A stretch of DNA of 64,000 nucleotides from Firmicutes bacterium HGW-Firmicutes-1 (GCA_002841625.1 PHAG01000001.1:1-64000), one strand, 5' to 3'; positions 42,502-52,107 are shown, counted from the first letter of the stretch. A program made the numbers and translations. Notes: generated from the letters alone by a model not told the origin.

Positions 42502-43557
42502 TTACACCAATCTTCTCTCAATTCCACCAGGATCTGCTGCAAATATAAGGGCTTGCTCTTTTGTTATGTTATCCATTCTCATTAAATCTAATAAGGCATC
42601 ATCCATAGTTTGCATACCCATTCGTTTATTTGTTTGCATAATCGACAAAATCTGATGTGTTTTTTGCTCACGAATAAGGTTTCTAACCGCTTGATTAATA
42701 TGTAGAATTTCAAATGCTGCAACCCTACCCTTATTATCCTTAGTTGGAACAAGCTGTTGAGAAACCACTGCTTGAAGCACTGCCGCTAATTGAATTCTTA
42801 TTTGTTGTTGTTGATGAGGCGGGAAAACGTCTATAACACGGTCTATCGTACTAACAGCTCCAGTAGTATGTAATGTTGACAATACTAGATGGCCTGTTTC
42901 AGCTGCAGTTACTGCAATTGAAATCGTTTCAAGGTCTCTCATTTCACCAACTAAAATAACATCTGGGTCTTGTCTTAGGGCAGCTCTAAGTGCATTGGAA
43001 TAGCTCATCGAGTCAAGGCCCATTTCTCTTTGATTAACAATACTTTTATTATGTGCATGTAAATATTCTATAGGATCTTCTAGTGTAATAACGTGACATT
43101 TTCTTGTCTTATTAATTTGTCCAATAAGGGAAGCAAGTGTGGTCGATTTACCACTTCCTGTTGGACCTGTTACTAGAATAAGTCCTCTTTTTTTAGTATA
43201 CAAATCAATGATAGATGGTGGCAAACCTAATTTTACAGGATCTGGAATTTCAGAATCTACTAGACGTAATGCCGCAGCCACTGAACCTCTTTGTCGAAAA
43301 GCATTTACACGAAATCGACCAATAGATGCTATTGAAAAAGAAAAGTCGACTTCACCATATTCATCAAAGTGCTCTTTTTGTTTAGAGCTCATAATAGATT
43401 CAACTATAACGCTTGTCATATCTGGCATTAAACGTTCTTGATCTAGATATTGAAGGTCACCATTAATTCTTAGAATGGGCGGCACCCCAACTGTAATATG
43501 CAAATCCGATGCTTTTCTATCTTTTGCTTCTCTAAGTAGCTCTTCCATTGATATCAT
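42502..43557 (-). CDS. pilT: Type IV pilus retraction ATPase PilT
   Basis: A 351-aa hexameric ATPase that drives pilus disassembly and twitching. Walker A GPTGSGKST lies near residues 129-137, the Asp box in VITLEDPIEYLH, Walker B DVILVGEMRD and the His box GHLVLSTLHTTGA. It follows pilB by 17 bases. Placement upstream of the riboswitch means motor ATPases and structural genes are regulated apart. Confidence 0.97.
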   Translation of the reverse strand: MISMEELLREAKDRKASDLHITVGVPPILRINGDLQYLDQERLMPDMTSVIVESIMSSKQKEHFDEYGEVDFSFSIASIGRFRVNAFRQRGSVAAALRLVDSEIPDPVKLGLPPSIIDLYTKKRGLILVTGPTGSGKSTTLASLIGQINKTRKCHVITLEDPIEYLHAHNKSIVNQREMGLDSMSYSNALRAALRQDPDVILVGEMRDLETISIAVTAAETGHLVLSTLHTTGAVSTIDRVIDVFPPHQQQQIRIQLAAVLQAVVSQQLVPTKDNKGRVAAFEILHINQAVRNLIREQKTHQILSIMQTNKRMGMQTMDDALLDLMRMDNITKEQALIFAADPGGIERRLV

Positions 43558-43574
43558 TCTATTTCACTCCCCCT

Positions 43575-45278
43575 TTATTCATTGCCGTATGCAATTCTTA
43601 CCATTTCCTCTACAGTGGTTGTCCCATTTAATACAAGTCTAGTTGCATTGCTCTTTAATGTATTTAGACCTTCAGCAAGCGCAATTCTTTTAATATCATC
43701 TGCTGTTCCTTCATTATTTATGGATTCTCTAATTTTTTCGGTAATTGGCATAATCTCATATACACCAATACGACCTGAATATCCAGCTTCGTTACAAATA
43801 TGACAACCTATCTTGCCAAATATCTCAATTGGTTCATCGCTTGAAATCCCTAATATTTTTTTGTCGCTTTCAGATGCAATCATTCGCTTTTTGCATCTTG
43901 GACATAGCTTTCTCACAAGTCTTTGAGCAATAACGCCTACAACAGAAGCACCTATTAAGAAAGGTTCAACACCCATGTCAATTAATCTAGTTATAGAGCT
44001 AGGTGCATCATTCGTATGCAGAGTACTTACAACAAGATGTCCTGTAATAGAAGCCTTTACAGCTATTTCTGCAGTTTCAGTATCTCTAATCTCACCAATC
44101 ATAATTACATCAGGATCTTGTCGTAAAATTGATCGAAGTGCCGATGCAAAGGTAAGTCCTGCCTTAGGATTAACGTGAACCTGATTGATACCTTTTATTT
44201 GTGACTCTACTGGATCTTCTACCGTTACAATATTTATATCCTCTTTATTAATCTCATTAAGGGATGTATATAGTGTTGTCGATTTACCACTACCAGTTGG
44301 ACCTGTAACCAAAATAATTCCATATGGATTTGACAATATGCCTTCAAATTTTTCTAAATCATCAGGAAAAAAACCTAATTGAGCTTTCCCTTTATTAAAG
44401 CCTTCCTTACTATTTACACGCATAACAACCTTTTCACCATAAACAGTAGGTAAAGAAGAAACACGAACATCATATTCCTTTTTATCTACTACGATTGAGA
44501 TTCTACCATCTTGTGGTTTTCTCTTTTCAGCTATGTCCATGCCACCGATTATTTTGATTCTCGCAACAATTGCACTGAGTAAAGAGGTATCATATTCATA
44601 CATCTGCTGCAGTCTACCATCTACTCTAAACCTTACTCTAATGATCTTCTCATAAGGCTCTATGTGAATATCCGAAGCTCTATGTCTTACTGATTGCTCC
44701 ATCATTGTATTTACTAATTTAACGATTGGGGCGCTTTTAAGCATGTCCCCTTCTATTTCATCTTCATTAATCTCTTTATCTAAGTCTAGTGCGCGCTCTT
44801 GCTTAAACTGTTCAGCTGCGAGCATAGCCTTTTGTGACCCATAGTACATTTCTATTGCTCGTAATATATTCACTTCTTCTGCTAGTAGAGGAACAACCTC
44901 TTTGCCAGAATAAATTTTTACATCATCAATTGCAAAAATATTAAGAGGGTCTGCCATTGCAACATAAACCTCTGTATCTGTTTGCTTCACAGGAATCAAT
45001 ATGTTTTTTCTTGCCATATCTTCTGTAATTGTTTTTGTAGCATTCGCATCAATCTCATATTCTTCAATGTGAATATAAGGAATCCCCAATTGGTATTCTA
45101 ATACTTCATTGATACTTTGTTTCGTTACAAAACCCAATTGAATGAGGGCTTCACCAATTCTTGACCCTGTATCTTTTTGTATTTTTAATGCCTCATTTAA
45201 CTGATCATCCGAGATTATTCCATATTGTACAAGCAAATCACCTAGTCTAAGCTTTTTGTTAAGACCATGCTGTCTCAA
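43575..45278 (-). CDS. pilB: Type IV pilus extension ATPase PilB
   Basis: Assembly ATPase of about 567 aa. It has an N-terminal MshEN/GSPII_E_N domain (to about 150; this domain binds cyclic di-GMP in some relatives), Walker A GPTGSGKST, Walker B VIMIGEIRD, His box GHLVVSTLHTND and the zinc motif CPRC...CHIC. The ribosome binding site AGAGGGTG favours the TTG start at 45278; a GTG at 45287 would touch that site. It heads the pilB-pilT unit. Confidence 0.95.
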   Translation of the reverse strand: MRQHGLNKKLRLGDLLVQYGIISDDQLNEALKIQKDTGSRIGEALIQLGFVTKQSINEVLEYQLGIPYIHIEEYEIDANATKTITEDMARKNILIPVKQTDTEVYVAMADPLNIFAIDDVKIYSGKEVVPLLAEEVNILRAIEMYYGSQKAMLAAEQFKQERALDLDKEINEDEIEGDMLKSAPIVKLVNTMMEQSVRHRASDIHIEPYEKIIRVRFRVDGRLQQMYEYDTSLLSAIVARIKIIGGMDIAEKRKPQDGRISIVVDKKEYDVRVSSLPTVYGEKVVMRVNSKEGFNKGKAQLGFFPDDLEKFEGILSNPYGIILVTGPTGSGKSTTLYTSLNEINKEDINIVTVEDPVESQIKGINQVHVNPKAGLTFASALRSILRQDPDVIMIGEIRDTETAEIAVKASITGHLVVSTLHTNDAPSSITRLIDMGVEPFLIGASVVGVIAQRLVRKLCPRCKKRMIASESDKKILGISSDEPIEIFGKIGCHICNEAGYSGRIGVYEIMPITEKIRESINNEGTADDIKRIALAEGLNTLKSNATRLVLNGTTTVEEMVRIAYGNE

Positions 45279-45595
45279 ACTTTTCACCCTCTTATTATCT
45301 TATTGTATTTCATAAAGCAGTGCTTGTCATTATTTTAGGTTTTCATTACGGTTTCGTAACCCATAAACTGACAAAATCAGTCCATGGGTTACAATAAATC
45401 ACGATGTACCACTCTGTAATTCATATTAAATGGTTCAGCTGCTATTTGTCAAGAGAATTATTTGTTCGCTATCACTCACTGTGTAGCTCTTTCTACTTAT
45501 TAATGAATTAGAAATATTTAATCGTATGAGCTATCACTCACTGTGTAGCTCTTTCTACTTATTAATGAATTAGAAATATTTAATCGTATGAGCTA
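45279..45595 (-). other. Gap between sigK and pilB with hairpin and tandem repeat
   Basis: The 317-base gap holds a strong two-part hairpin at 45356-45392, in which GTAACCCAT pairs with ATGGGTTAC and inner ACTGA with TCAGT, and a 62-bp tandem repeat at 45468-45600. Neither hairpin has a clear U-tract, so I cannot say whether sigK transcription stops here. No clear promoter for pilB was found. Confidence 0.6.
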
Positions 45596-45600
45596 TCACT
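45468..45600. repeat. 62-bp tandem duplication abutting sigK
   Basis: Two copies at 45468-45529 and 45530-45591 appear identical base for base, followed by the first 10 bases of a third that contains the sigK stop codon. Each unit includes the inverted repeat GAGCTATCAC...GTGTAGCTC. The last codons of sigK resemble the same palindrome, so the unit probably arose from the sigK 3' end. Confidence 0.92.
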
Positions 45601-46270
45601 CTTGATGAAGCTCATTTTTCAACTTTGCCAATGCTTTTTTTTCAATTCTTGATACATAAGATCTTGAAATTCCTAGCATATGAGCGATTTCTCGTTGCGT
45701 TTTTTCTGGCCTATCATTCAAACCATATCTGAGCTCAAGTACTAGCTTTTCGCGTTTTTTCAGGGTACACTTGATTTTATCATATAGATCTTTGATTTTC
45801 ATCGTTAAATCAACTTGATCGATAATACTTTCATCATGCCCTTCAAAAACATCCATTAAACTAATTTCATTACCTTCCTTATCAACACCGATTGGTTCTT
45901 GTAATGAAACTTCTTTAATGAATTTTCTTTCATTCCTAAGCATCATCAATATTTCATTTTCAATGCATCTTGATGCATAAGTTGCTAGTCTTGTTCCTTT
46001 ATCTACATCATAGGAGTTGATGGCTTTAATGAGGCCAATTGTACCAATTGAAATCAAATCATCCATATCTCTGTTGGGCGTGTTGAACTTTTTAACTACA
46101 TGTGCTACTAGTCTTAAATTTCTTTCTATTAGCATGTTTTTTGCTTCATTATCACCTTGCTTACATTTAATTAAGCAGTCGGTTTCTTCTTGTGCTTTTA
46201 ATGGTTTTGGGAAGGTTTGATTCGTAACGTAATAACAACTTGGTCGAATCAAAGAAATAAAATCAAGCAA
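45596..46270 (-). CDS. sigK: RNA polymerase sporulation sigma factor SigK
   Basis: Late mother-cell sigma factor. The 224-aa protein has a hydrophobic pro-sequence-like N-terminus (MLDFISLIRPSCYYV), region 2 with LIERNLRLVAHVVKKF and DLISIGTIGLIKAINSYD, the SigK-type LQEPIGVDKEGNEISLMDVF and region 4 ending SRSYVSRIEKKAL. The gene is uninterrupted, with no skin element. The leader suggests activation by proteolysis. It lies between the trhP gene and the pilus genes and ends in a tandem repeat. Confidence 0.94.
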   Translation of the reverse strand: MLDFISLIRPSCYYVTNQTFPKPLKAQEETDCLIKCKQGDNEAKNMLIERNLRLVAHVVKKFNTPNRDMDDLISIGTIGLIKAINSYDVDKGTRLATYASRCIENEILMMLRNERKFIKEVSLQEPIGVDKEGNEISLMDVFEGHDESIIDQVDLTMKIKDLYDKIKCTLKKREKLVLELRYGLNDRPEKTQREIAHMLGISRSYVSRIEKKALAKLKNELHQE

Positions 46271-46357
46271 TTAATTTCTCCAAAGATGCACTTATTATAT
46301 ACTATGAATGCAACTTCAAGAATGTGCAAAAACTAATATTAATTTTGCATAACAACT

Positions 46358-47584
46358 TTATTCTTTTTTTCTTATTATTTCGTCCTTCTCAACTTCAATA
46401 TTAACTGGGATTTTTAGGATTTGCTTTGGATGAGGTGCTTCTTGTTGAGAATTTCCATCCATATCACTGATAGCTTGAACAGTAATAATGCTATTTCGCC
46501 CATCACTCTTCATGATTTCAAGTTCATCACCTACAACAAATTTATTCCTTTGTTCGATAATAGCAATTCCCTCTTCTTTAATATAGTCTAATACCTTGCC
46601 AACGTAGGTATAATTTCTAATATACGTGTTTGTATTATATATTTGTTCAGCACCAGCTGGTTTGTCCAAATAAAATCCAGTAGTGAAATTTCTATGGCTA
46701 CATTTTTTAACTTCTTCTAAATAGTGAGGTAAGTTTCTTTTATACAGTTCTGGGTCTTTTAAATAATCATCTATTGCTTGTCGGTACGCCCTTGTTACCG
46801 TAGCTACATAAAGTTGCGTTTTCATTCTACCTTCTATTTTGAAGCTATGAATACCAGACTTCATTAATTCACCAATGTATTCAATCATACATAAATCCTT
46901 AGAATTATAAATATAGGTACCCCTTTCATTTTCATATACTGGCATATATTCCCCTGGCCTTGTTTCTTCAACAAGGTTATAGGTCCATCTACAAGGATGT
47001 GTACATTCTCCTTTATTGGCATCTCTCTCTGTCATATAGTTGCTCAACAAACATCTTCCAGAATAGGAAATGCACATTGCACCATGTACAAAGGCTTCTA
47101 GATCTAAATCCTTAGGAGTTCTTAATCTAATCGTAGTGATTTCCTTAAAAGACAATTCTCTTGCCACAACTACTCTTTTTACACCTTGTTTATGCCAAAA
47201 ATTCAATGCTGCATAATTTGTATTATTGGCTTGGGTACTTAAGTGAATTTCAATCTCTGGAATTTCAGCTCTTGCTATATCTAAAATACCAGGATCAGCA
47301 ACAATTAAGCCATCTGGTTTTATTTCTTTTAATTGTCTAAAATATTCCAGAACCCCTTCAAGATCATCATTATGAGCAATAATATTTGCAGTAACATATA
47401 CCTTTACTCCATTCTCATGGGCATATCTTATGCCCTCTTTCATATCTTCCATTGTAAAGTTTTTAGCTTTTGCACGAAGTCCGAACTCTTCTCCACCGAT
47501 ATATACTGCATCTGCACCATACTTAACCGCAATAATTAAGTTTTCCAAGCTTCCTGCTGGAATTAATAGTTCAGGTTTTTTCAT
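46358..47584 (-). CDS. trhP: U32 family tRNA hydroxylation protein TrhP
   Basis: A 408-aa peptidase-U32 family protein. Relatives called TrhP, with prephenate, add 5-hydroxyuridine at position 34 of tRNA; B. subtilis has YrrN and YrrO. Seen here: the start KPELLIPAGSLENLIIAVKYGADAVY split over residues 3-28, the family signature HGAMCISYSGRCLLSNYM with cysteines, and a further Cys in CTHPCRW, probably for an iron-sulfur cluster. It overlaps trmR by one base, as in the yrrMNO order. Confidence 0.9.
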   Translation of the reverse strand: MKKPELLIPAGSLENLIIAVKYGADAVYIGGEEFGLRAKAKNFTMEDMKEGIRYAHENGVKVYVTANIIAHNDDLEGVLEYFRQLKEIKPDGLIVADPGILDIARAEIPEIEIHLSTQANNTNYAALNFWHKQGVKRVVVARELSFKEITTIRLRTPKDLDLEAFVHGAMCISYSGRCLLSNYMTERDANKGECTHPCRWTYNLVEETRPGEYMPVYENERGTYIYNSKDLCMIEYIGELMKSGIHSFKIEGRMKTQLYVATVTRAYRQAIDDYLKDPELYKRNLPHYLEEVKKCSHRNFTTGFYLDKPAGAEQIYNTNTYIRNYTYVGKVLDYIKEEGIAIIEQRNKFVVGDELEIMKSDGRNSIITVQAISDMDGNSQQEAPHPKQILKIPVNIEVEKDEIIRKKE

Positions 47585-48246
47585 TAGACATCACCTTCTT
47601 TAATTTTACAACTGATGGTTGCGCCATCTGCTATTGGTAAAATAACTGTTTTGAGTAATTTATTATGGTTGAGCTCCCATAGGTATTCTCTCATTCTTCC
47701 ATGAATAGTCCTCTGCCTTCTTGGTATACTCCACCTTGATTTTGCCACATATCCGTCCTGCAGTACATTGTCAGAAACCAATATTCCATCGACCTTTAAT
47801 AGCTTTAAGCAATAAGGTAAAAACGAAATATATTGTCCTTTAGCTGCATCCATAAATATGAAATCAAATTGTTGATTTAGCGTTGGAAGTATGCTCATCG
47901 CATCTCCCTCTAGAATATTGATTATAGATTCTTTACCCGCCGTTTTAATGTATTTATTTGCAACATCAATCATGTCCTTTGACCGTTCAATTGTTGTTAT
48001 GGTTCCACCGTCATCAAGATATTTACTCATAATCAGAGATGAATAGCCGACTGCGGTACCAACCTCTAATATATGTTTGGGTTTTTTTATTGTGAGTAAC
48101 ACCTCTATTAATTGCTTAACTTCATTTTTAATGATTGGTACACCATTTGTTAATGCCTCTTGTCTTATATGATCAATGAATTGATCCTCATCTTTTTGTA
48201 TAGCCTGCAAATATTCTCGAATAAATTCATAGGTTATTTCACTCAT
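47584..48246 (-). CDS. trmR: tRNA 5-hydroxyuridine methyltransferase TrmR
   Basis: SAM-dependent O-methyltransferase of 220 aa that converts ho5U34 to mo5U34 in tRNA. Motif I EVGTAVGYSSLIM lies near residue 62, the acidic TTIERSKDMID near 85 and FIFMDAAKGQY near 130. TrmR acts directly on the product of TrhP, the overlapping downstream gene, so the pair is one pathway. Confidence 0.92.
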   Translation of the reverse strand: MSEITYEFIREYLQAIQKDEDQFIDHIRQEALTNGVPIIKNEVKQLIEVLLTIKKPKHILEVGTAVGYSSLIMSKYLDDGGTITTIERSKDMIDVANKYIKTAGKESIINILEGDAMSILPTLNQQFDFIFMDAAKGQYISFLPYCLKLLKVDGILVSDNVLQDGYVAKSRWSIPRRQRTIHGRMREYLWELNHNKLLKTVILPIADGATISCKIKEGDV

Positions 48247-48331
48247 GATTCACCTTTCAAATGTAAGTAAACTTGATTAAAGCTTGTTAAGGCTAAAGTT
48301 TCCTTTAGCCTTAGTTTGTTAATCTATTGTT

Positions 48332-49411
48332 TTAATATTCTTGTTTATATTGGTTTTTTGCGGCATTATGTCCATCTAAGCTAGTATTAAACTGATGTTC
48401 TCCAGTTTCTTCATTGACCAAAACAAAGAACAAATACTCATGCTCCTCCGGATAAAGAGCAGCTATAATGGATGCTTCTCCTGGATTTGCAATTGGCCCA
48501 ACTGGTAACCCCGTATACATGTAAGTGTTATATGGCGAATCTGTTTCTAAATCCGCATATAACAGCTTATTTTTATTGAAGTCCTTTGGTTTATCCAAAG
48601 CAAAAATTACTGTTGAACACATTTCTAATTTCATATCAATATCTAATCGATTATATATTACACCTGCAACAGTTTTTCGTTCAGTGTCTACCTTAACTTC
48701 TTTTTCTATAATAGAAGCTATTGTAATGACTTGATCAACTGTTAATCCAAGCTCAGTTGCTCTAGTATAGTATTCTTCTTTAAAAACACGATCAAATTCT
48801 TTAAGCATAATACTAATGATATCTGCTGCTGTTGCATCCTTATATACTTCATAAGTATTTGGAAACAAATACCCTTGTAATCTTATGTTTCGATCAGGAA
48901 TATCCTTAATGAACTTGTAACCAAAGTCTTCTTCACCTATTGCATCCATAAATTCACCTGAATCCACAATACCTTCTGAATCTAATTTATTAGCAATTTG
49001 TTCTATTGTGTATCCTTCAGGAATTGTAAACTTTACTACTTCCCTTTTCTCACCATTCGTAAGAAGTGCATTCATAATTTCTTCTTCATCCATGCCTGTA
49101 TTTAATGAATAAGTTCCAACTTGAAATTTACCATCATTTCCAGCCATTCTTGACATTGCTCTAAAATACAGAACACTACCAATCAATTCTTTTTCTTTTA
49201 ATATCTTAGCAATATCTTCTGTAGAAGCACCTTTTGGCACAGTAACATCAACATTAACAATTGCACCATTTGAGTCTGGCGAATTGCCCATTATTTCATA
49301 GCCTATTTTATATGCATATCTACCACCAAAAAATATAGCAACTATAGCAACTACTAAAACAATAAACTTAACGCCAAGTTTCTTCATGTTTGAAACATAC
49401 TTTTTTGTCAT
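48332..49411 (-). CDS. mltG: Endolytic peptidoglycan transglycosylase MltG
   Basis: A 359-aa membrane-anchored enzyme that cuts nascent glycan strands. It has an N-terminal membrane helix at about 11-29, a LysM-like segment and the YceG domain with the catalytic glutamate in TIASIIEKEV near residue 243. The conserved YNTYMYTGLPVGPIANPG motif follows. It is 12 bases after the YlbF-like gene. Confidence 0.96.
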   Translation of the reverse strand: MTKKYVSNMKKLGVKFIVLVVAIVAIFFGGRYAYKIGYEIMGNSPDSNGAIVNVDVTVPKGASTEDIAKILKEKELIGSVLYFRAMSRMAGNDGKFQVGTYSLNTGMDEEEIMNALLTNGEKREVVKFTIPEGYTIEQIANKLDSEGIVDSGEFMDAIGEEDFGYKFIKDIPDRNIRLQGYLFPNTYEVYKDATAADIISIMLKEFDRVFKEEYYTRATELGLTVDQVITIASIIEKEVKVDTERKTVAGVIYNRLDIDMKLEMCSTVIFALDKPKDFNKNKLLYADLETDSPYNTYMYTGLPVGPIANPGEASIIAALYPEEHEYLFFVLVNEETGEHQFNTSLDGHNAAKNQYKQEY

Positions 49412-49424
49412 ATTTTCACCCTTT

Positions 49425-49772
49425 TCATTCTAAGAAGTCAACGTCAAATTCTATTTCTTCTACTAATTGATTGAATATTTTCCATATTAGTTTTGTCATA
49501 TTTAGTTCATCTTCCATAAATACTTTTACAAGTGAATGGCTTAATAGTTCATCATTCGCATTCTTTAAATTCACTAATTGTTCATAGCTATTGTAATAAC
49601 CATAATTATGGCCTAATTGAATCTCAAAACAGCTTTTTCTAAACTCATCAAATTGTGCGCTTAAACTAGGCTTCATTTCTAGATTCTTCTTCGATTGTAA
49701 AAAACTTACATATATATCTGATTTTTTAATTTGCTCAACAAATTCTGACGTTTGGCTTTGCAAATAATCCAT
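49425..49772 (-). CDS. YlbF/YmcA family protein
   Basis: A 115-aa all-helical protein of the YlbF/YmcA (Com_YlbF) family. In B. subtilis the members YlbF, YmcA and YaaT form a complex that controls RNase Y processing. This copy has the family helix EFRKSCFEIQLGH near 44-56. Its neighbour is the other RNA-turnover gene, RNase J. The exact paralogue cannot be assigned. Confidence 0.75.
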   Translation of the reverse strand: MDYLQSQTSEFVEQIKKSDIYVSFLQSKKNLEMKPSLSAQFDEFRKSCFEIQLGHNYGYYNSYEQLVNLKNANDELLSHSLVKVFMEDELNMTKLIWKIFNQLVEEIEFDVDFLE

Positions 49773-49941
49773 ATTATCACCTCGAATAAATACTACCTTA
49801 TTCTATTATATTTTACAGGATACAAGATGGGAATGCAAGTATCATTTTGCGATCCCATCTTGTTAGTCAATGTTACAAAACCTCCGCTTTGCCACAGTTT
49901 CGTAACCGAATGCAAGCTTCGCTTGCACATTGGTTAAACTA
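49773..49941 (-). other. Interval with two hairpins between the YlbF-like gene and rnj
   Basis: CAAGATGGGA (49823-49832) pairs with TCCCATCTTG (49853-49862) across 20 bases. A second hairpin at about 49908-49937 has an AATGCAAGC arm, a three-base loop and a GCTTGCACATT arm, flanked by AACC/GGTT. The second lies just after the rnj stop on the minus strand and may terminate or stabilise that transcript. A stretch at 49866-49890 matches 3404. Confidence 0.5.
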
Positions 49942-51606
49942 CTATACTTCCATAATAATTGGTAATATCATTGGGCTTCTTTTTATTTGTTGCCATAAAT
50001 ATTCATTTAACTCTTCTTTGACAACATTTTTCATTTTAGACCAATCGTTTATATTTCTCTTTGTACAATTATTAAGTGATCCTTTTACTATTTCTTTGGC
50101 TTCTACCATCAAATCACCAGATTCTCGTACATACACAAAACCTCTTGATACTATATCTGGACCTGCTAATACTTCGCCGGTAATCTTCTTAAGTGTAATA
50201 ACAACTATAATCAACCCATCTTGTGACAATTTCTGACGATCGCGTAGTACAATATTACCTACGTCTCCAACGCCCAAACCATCTACTAGTATTTGACTAA
50301 CTGGTACTCGTCCAGTAATTGCTGCGCGATCATTATCTACTTCAAGCACATCGCCTGATGATAAGATGAAAATATTTTCTGGTTTCATTCCCATTTGCTC
50401 AGCTAATTCTGCATGCTTTTTGAGATGTCTATATTCACCATGTACTGGAATAAAAAACTTTGGACGCACTAAATTATGAAGGATCTTGAGCTCTTCTTGG
50501 CATGCATGTCCTGAAACATGGGCGTAATCAAATATTACGTCAGCACCTTTTCTAAACAATTCATTAATTACTCTAGAAACTGTTTTTTCATTTCCAGGAA
50601 TAGCTTTCGAGCTTAAGATTACCTTGTCACCCTTTTGTATCTGTATCTTTCTGTGAGTAGATGCTGCAATTCTTGACAATGCAGCCATTGGCTCACCTTG
50701 ACTTCCTGTAGTAATAATAACAATTTGGCTAGGATCATGATTTATCATTTCTTCTGCAGAAATCATCATACCCTCTGGAACCTTTAAGTACCCAAGCTCC
50801 ATAGCTGTACTGCAAACATTTACCATGCTTCTGCCTTCAACAACAACTTTTCTATTAAATTTTTCAGCAGAGTTCACTATTTGTTGAACTCTATCAACAT
50901 TGGAAGCAAAGGTTGTTACTATGATTCTATTTTCTAAGGTTTCCGAGAAAATTTCGTCAAAGGCTTTTCCTACTGAGCTTTCAGACTGCGTATAGCCTTT
51001 TCTTTCTGCATTGGTACTGTCTGCCATTAACAACAAAACGCCTTTTTTCCCAAGCTCTGCAAATTTTTGAAGATCAATTGGGGATCCATGAATCGGTGTA
51101 TAATCAATTTTAAAATCACCACTATGAACTACTACGCCTGCAGGTGTATGAATTGCAAGTGCAAGAGCATCTGATATACTATGGTTTGTCCCTATGCATT
51201 CTATTTTTATATTACTACTAAATTCTACTGTATCTCCTGGGGAAACACACTTTCTTGTTGTTGTTTTAAGAATATTATGTTCTTTTAACTTGTTCTCAAC
51301 AAGTCCAATTGTTAGGCGTGTACCATAAATAGGCACATTTAAATCCTTCAACACATAAGGCAGTGCACCTATGTGATCTTCATGCCCATGAGTTAACATA
51401 ATACCTCTAACTTTTGCTGCGTTTCGCTTTAAATACGTAATATCTGGTATCACAAGATCAATCCCAAGCATTTCGTCTTCTGGGAAAGCAATACCACAAT
51501 CTACGACTACGATATCGTCCTCGTACTCAAAAGCTGTTATATTCATACCTATCTGCTCTAAGCCACCTAAAGGTATAATCTTTAATTTTGATTTTTTACC
51601 TGACAA
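49942..51606 (-). CDS. rnj: Ribonuclease J
   Basis: A 554-aa metallo-beta-lactamase/beta-CASP ribonuclease with 5' exonuclease and endonuclease activity. Zinc ligands are in LTHGHEDHIGALPYVL near residue 73 and in VVHSGDFKIDYTP. The beta-CASP part contains ADSTNAERKGYT and PVHGEYRHLKKHAELA. A C-terminal oligomerisation domain follows. There is one RNase J gene here; a second paralogue may lie elsewhere. Confidence 0.95.
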   Translation of the reverse strand: MSGKKSKLKIIPLGGLEQIGMNITAFEYEDDIVVVDCGIAFPEDEMLGIDLVIPDITYLKRNAAKVRGIMLTHGHEDHIGALPYVLKDLNVPIYGTRLTIGLVENKLKEHNILKTTTRKCVSPGDTVEFSSNIKIECIGTNHSISDALALAIHTPAGVVVHSGDFKIDYTPIHGSPIDLQKFAELGKKGVLLLMADSTNAERKGYTQSESSVGKAFDEIFSETLENRIIVTTFASNVDRVQQIVNSAEKFNRKVVVEGRSMVNVCSTAMELGYLKVPEGMMISAEEMINHDPSQIVIITTGSQGEPMAALSRIAASTHRKIQIQKGDKVILSSKAIPGNEKTVSRVINELFRKGADVIFDYAHVSGHACQEELKILHNLVRPKFFIPVHGEYRHLKKHAELAEQMGMKPENIFILSSGDVLEVDNDRAAITGRVPVSQILVDGLGVGDVGNIVLRDRQKLSQDGLIIVVITLKKITGEVLAGPDIVSRGFVYVRESGDLMVEAKEIVKGSLNNCTKRNINDWSKMKNVVKEELNEYLWQQIKRSPMILPIIMEV

Positions 51607-51645
51607 AAAAACACCTCCGTTTTTATTCTGTCTGTGTCATTTTCA

Positions 51646-52107
51646 TTACAACACTTCATTTATTGATGAGCTACATTCGCTACATATTCCATAAAACTTT
51701 ACAACGTGATTGGTCACTTTAAATTGATATTTATCACTACAGGTCTCTTCAATGAGATCCAACAAATCATCTTCAGCTTCAATTACTTTACCACATACTT
51801 CACATATCAAATGGTGATGATGATGCTTATGTGCATCCCATTTTCCAATTTCATAGCGAATAAATCCATCGTTTAGATCTAGTTTGTCAATTAGCTTAAG
51901 ATCATGCAATAGCTGTATCGTTCTATAAACAGTAGCCAGTCCAATTTCTGGGCTTTGTTCTTTTACTTTTAGATATATTTCTTCTGCAGTCATATGCTGA
52001 CTAGCATTATTTTTCAAGACCTCTAATACACTTTCTCGCTGAGAAGTTATTTTAAAGCCTTTATCTTTCAACATTTGTTTAAATGATTCACTCTTAATAG
52101 TTGACAT
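51646..52107 (-). CDS. fur: Fur family metalloregulator
   Basis: A 153-aa transcription factor with the N-terminal winged helix (TSQRESVLEVLKN and GLATVYRTIQLLHDL) and C-terminal dimer domain with HKHHHHHLICEVCGK. Two CxxC pairs (CEVC and CSEC) make the structural zinc site. The sequence fits Fur better than PerR, but Zur or PerR activity cannot be excluded without key ligand tests. It ends a run of small regulatory genes ahead of rnj. Confidence 0.88.
   Translation of the reverse strand: MSTIKSESFKQMLKDKGFKITSQRESVLEVLKNNASQHMTAEEIYLKVKEQSPEIGLATVYRTIQLLHDLKLIDKLDLNDGFIRYEIGKWDAHKHHHHHLICEVCGKVIEAEDDLLDLIEETCSDKYQFKVTNHVVKFYGICSECSSSINEVL

Noticed and set aside
49847-50236. Plus-strand 129-aa frame across the rnj 3' end
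   Set aside because: Mostly antisense to RNase J coding sequence and overlapping two hairpins; no ribosome binding site.
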